64,000 nucleotides of DNA from Fasciola hepatica (taxonomy: Eukaryota > Platyhelminthes > Trematoda > Plagiorchiida > Fasciolidae), in contig CANUEZ040000068.1 of the NCBI GenBank assembly GCA_948099385.1, positions 1,341,001-1,405,000 of the forward strand. The letters run 5' to 3'. Below are positions 62,708-64,000 of the stretch, piece by piece. The notes beneath the pieces are model-generated. The model was not told the DNA's origin, did no database searches, and saw only the letters and a list, made by a program, of their open reading frames with translations. Made by a program: the position numbers and the translations under genes. Each line of letters opens with the position of its first letter. The stretch's first letter is position 1.

Positions 62708-64000
62708 AGGATGATCGATAATTTGAGAAGTCGTCGGTTTCACATACAATAGCAGATGAACTACATTTCATTGCATTGGTAAACCGAAAAGATATACAGA
62801 AACGGATCTAATAAAACAATGAAGAACTACCCCATTGGAATTGGTTTTGAACTGACAGTGGTAGCAGATGGTCTCGCCAGCCATTCATTCGGCGGACAAC
62901 TATTCTGCAATGAGTGTGTGCCAGATATTTAGCGCCATCTACAAGGCCGCAGAGAGTGAAATATGTTTATACTCTGTGTCCTCCGTCGAAGTGATACAAT
63001 TTGGTTGAACAGTCGGTCTTCCTGAATTAAAAATAGTTTGTCAGGTCCCTGATTTCGTGTAGAATCCCTCGAACAGAATTATCGTTTCATGCAAAGCTCA
63101 GGAGATATGGCTTAGATCTATGACCCGGAATCGCTTGATTTTTTAAATATGTATTCCTACTTAACCTGATATTTGCTTTGTAATAATTTATCTTTGACTC
63201 AATTCGATATTTTGGGAGCTGGAATAGGTGGAATCCTTGAAATGAGTAAAAAGTCACAAATGATGGAAACCGATAGAGAAGTTGGTAATCTTTCTGACCA
63301 AATCTATGGAAACACGGTTAGGGAGATGCACAGATTCAACCTGACCTAACGAGGATTCATATGTTAAACCGGACATTCTGAGAAGCTGATTGCAGCCTCA
63401 GGAATCCAAGCAGTTGTACGGAATGTTGGGAATTCCATGTCAACGGCCGATTATTTTGTGTTTTGTGGGACATGGCAGACATTTGCTCAGTTCGACTTAC
63501 TGTTTAGAATATTGTCGTTTCTAATGAGAGGAAAAAACCGAACTAACTTCAGCTATTCAATCCCCGAATAGAACTATCAACAATGCTTTTTGCTTGCACT
63601 TCGTGTTTGATGATGATAATTTTCTGCTATGGAATAAGGGGAGAGTAACTTCTGAATAGTGTTGTTTAAGTTCATCGTTGAAAATGAGCTCTGTCAAGCT
63701 GCTATAGAAGACGAATGTTGAAGTAACAGGTCATACAGTATTGGGGCCCTGACATCCATTTTTCCTCTTTATTTTTTTGAACCATAATGCTCATTGAGGA
63801 AGTGGACAAGCAACAACAAGTGCCACGTTTATTGCCAACACTGTCTAGTAATCGCAATAACTAAACTGATAAAGTAGTGGAACCACCCCAGTCCAGAACT
63901 AAGCAAACCGGAAGAAAGGCGACCAAAGCTGTGAAACTGTAGGTTATATTTATTTCCGTGTTCACTTTTACGAATGTTATGGGCAGGAGTATAACTTGTA
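62708..64000. other. No supportable gene
   Basis: AT-rich DNA to the window edge. No frame above 60 codons, repeat or RNA gene recognised. Confidence 0.55.

Noticed and set aside
1..64000. Prokaryotic features (operons, ribosome binding sites, CRISPR arrays, insertion sequences)
   Set aside because: The gene structure, retroelements and base composition are eukaryotic. No regularly spaced repeats or bacterial gene organisation are present.

Overview
The window looks like AT-rich eukaryotic, non-bacterial DNA, most probably from a digenean fluke and best fitting a blood fluke (Schistosoma or a close relative). Three observations support this. There is a tRNA-derived SINE-like family carrying a hammerhead ribozyme, the hallmark of the schistosome Sm-alpha type. 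There are relics of an RTE-clade and a CR1/Jockey-like LINE. Genes, where visible, are built from short exons with GT-AG introns. No long reading frame exists: the longest open frames (about 130-137 codons) are no longer than chance allows in 64 kb of this composition (my rough estimate is about eight frames of 100 codons or more by chance). Most frames are therefore not called as genes.

Layout. 1-1260: minus-strand RTE-type LINE relic. 1.3-11 kb: featureless, with one weak minus-strand frame near 8.2-8.6 kb. 11.1-12.8 kb: weak plus-strand exon candidates. 15.9-17.8 kb: a cluster of coding-like stretches on the plus strand ending at a poly(A) signal. 18-28 kb: nothing supportable. 28.1-29.8 kb: plus-strand CR1/Jockey-like LINE relic. 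30.7-31.1 kb: GC-richer unassigned patch. 31.3-31.6 kb, 40.4-40.8 kb and 52.95-53.4 kb: members of the hammerhead SINE family. At the last two loci a minus-strand arm sits head to head with a plus-strand copy. TA microsatellites lie at 14.5, 34.2 and 51.5 kb.

57.4-58.5 kb: the best protein-coding gene in the window. It is a two-exon minus-strand gene for an 83-residue secreted, cysteine-bearing, probably N-glycosylated protein. It has a signal-peptide exon, a consensus donor, a phase-matched terminal exon, a downstream AATAAA and an upstream inverted pair of CCAAT boxes. Weaker candidate genes or exons follow at 59.1, 60.05, 60.9-62.3 and 62.5 kb.

The most interesting items are the near-intact hammerhead at 53019-53063 (minus), the repeated head-to-head SINE architecture, and the small secreted-protein gene. 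All protein function calls other than reverse transcriptase are inference. Exon calls need transcript support.
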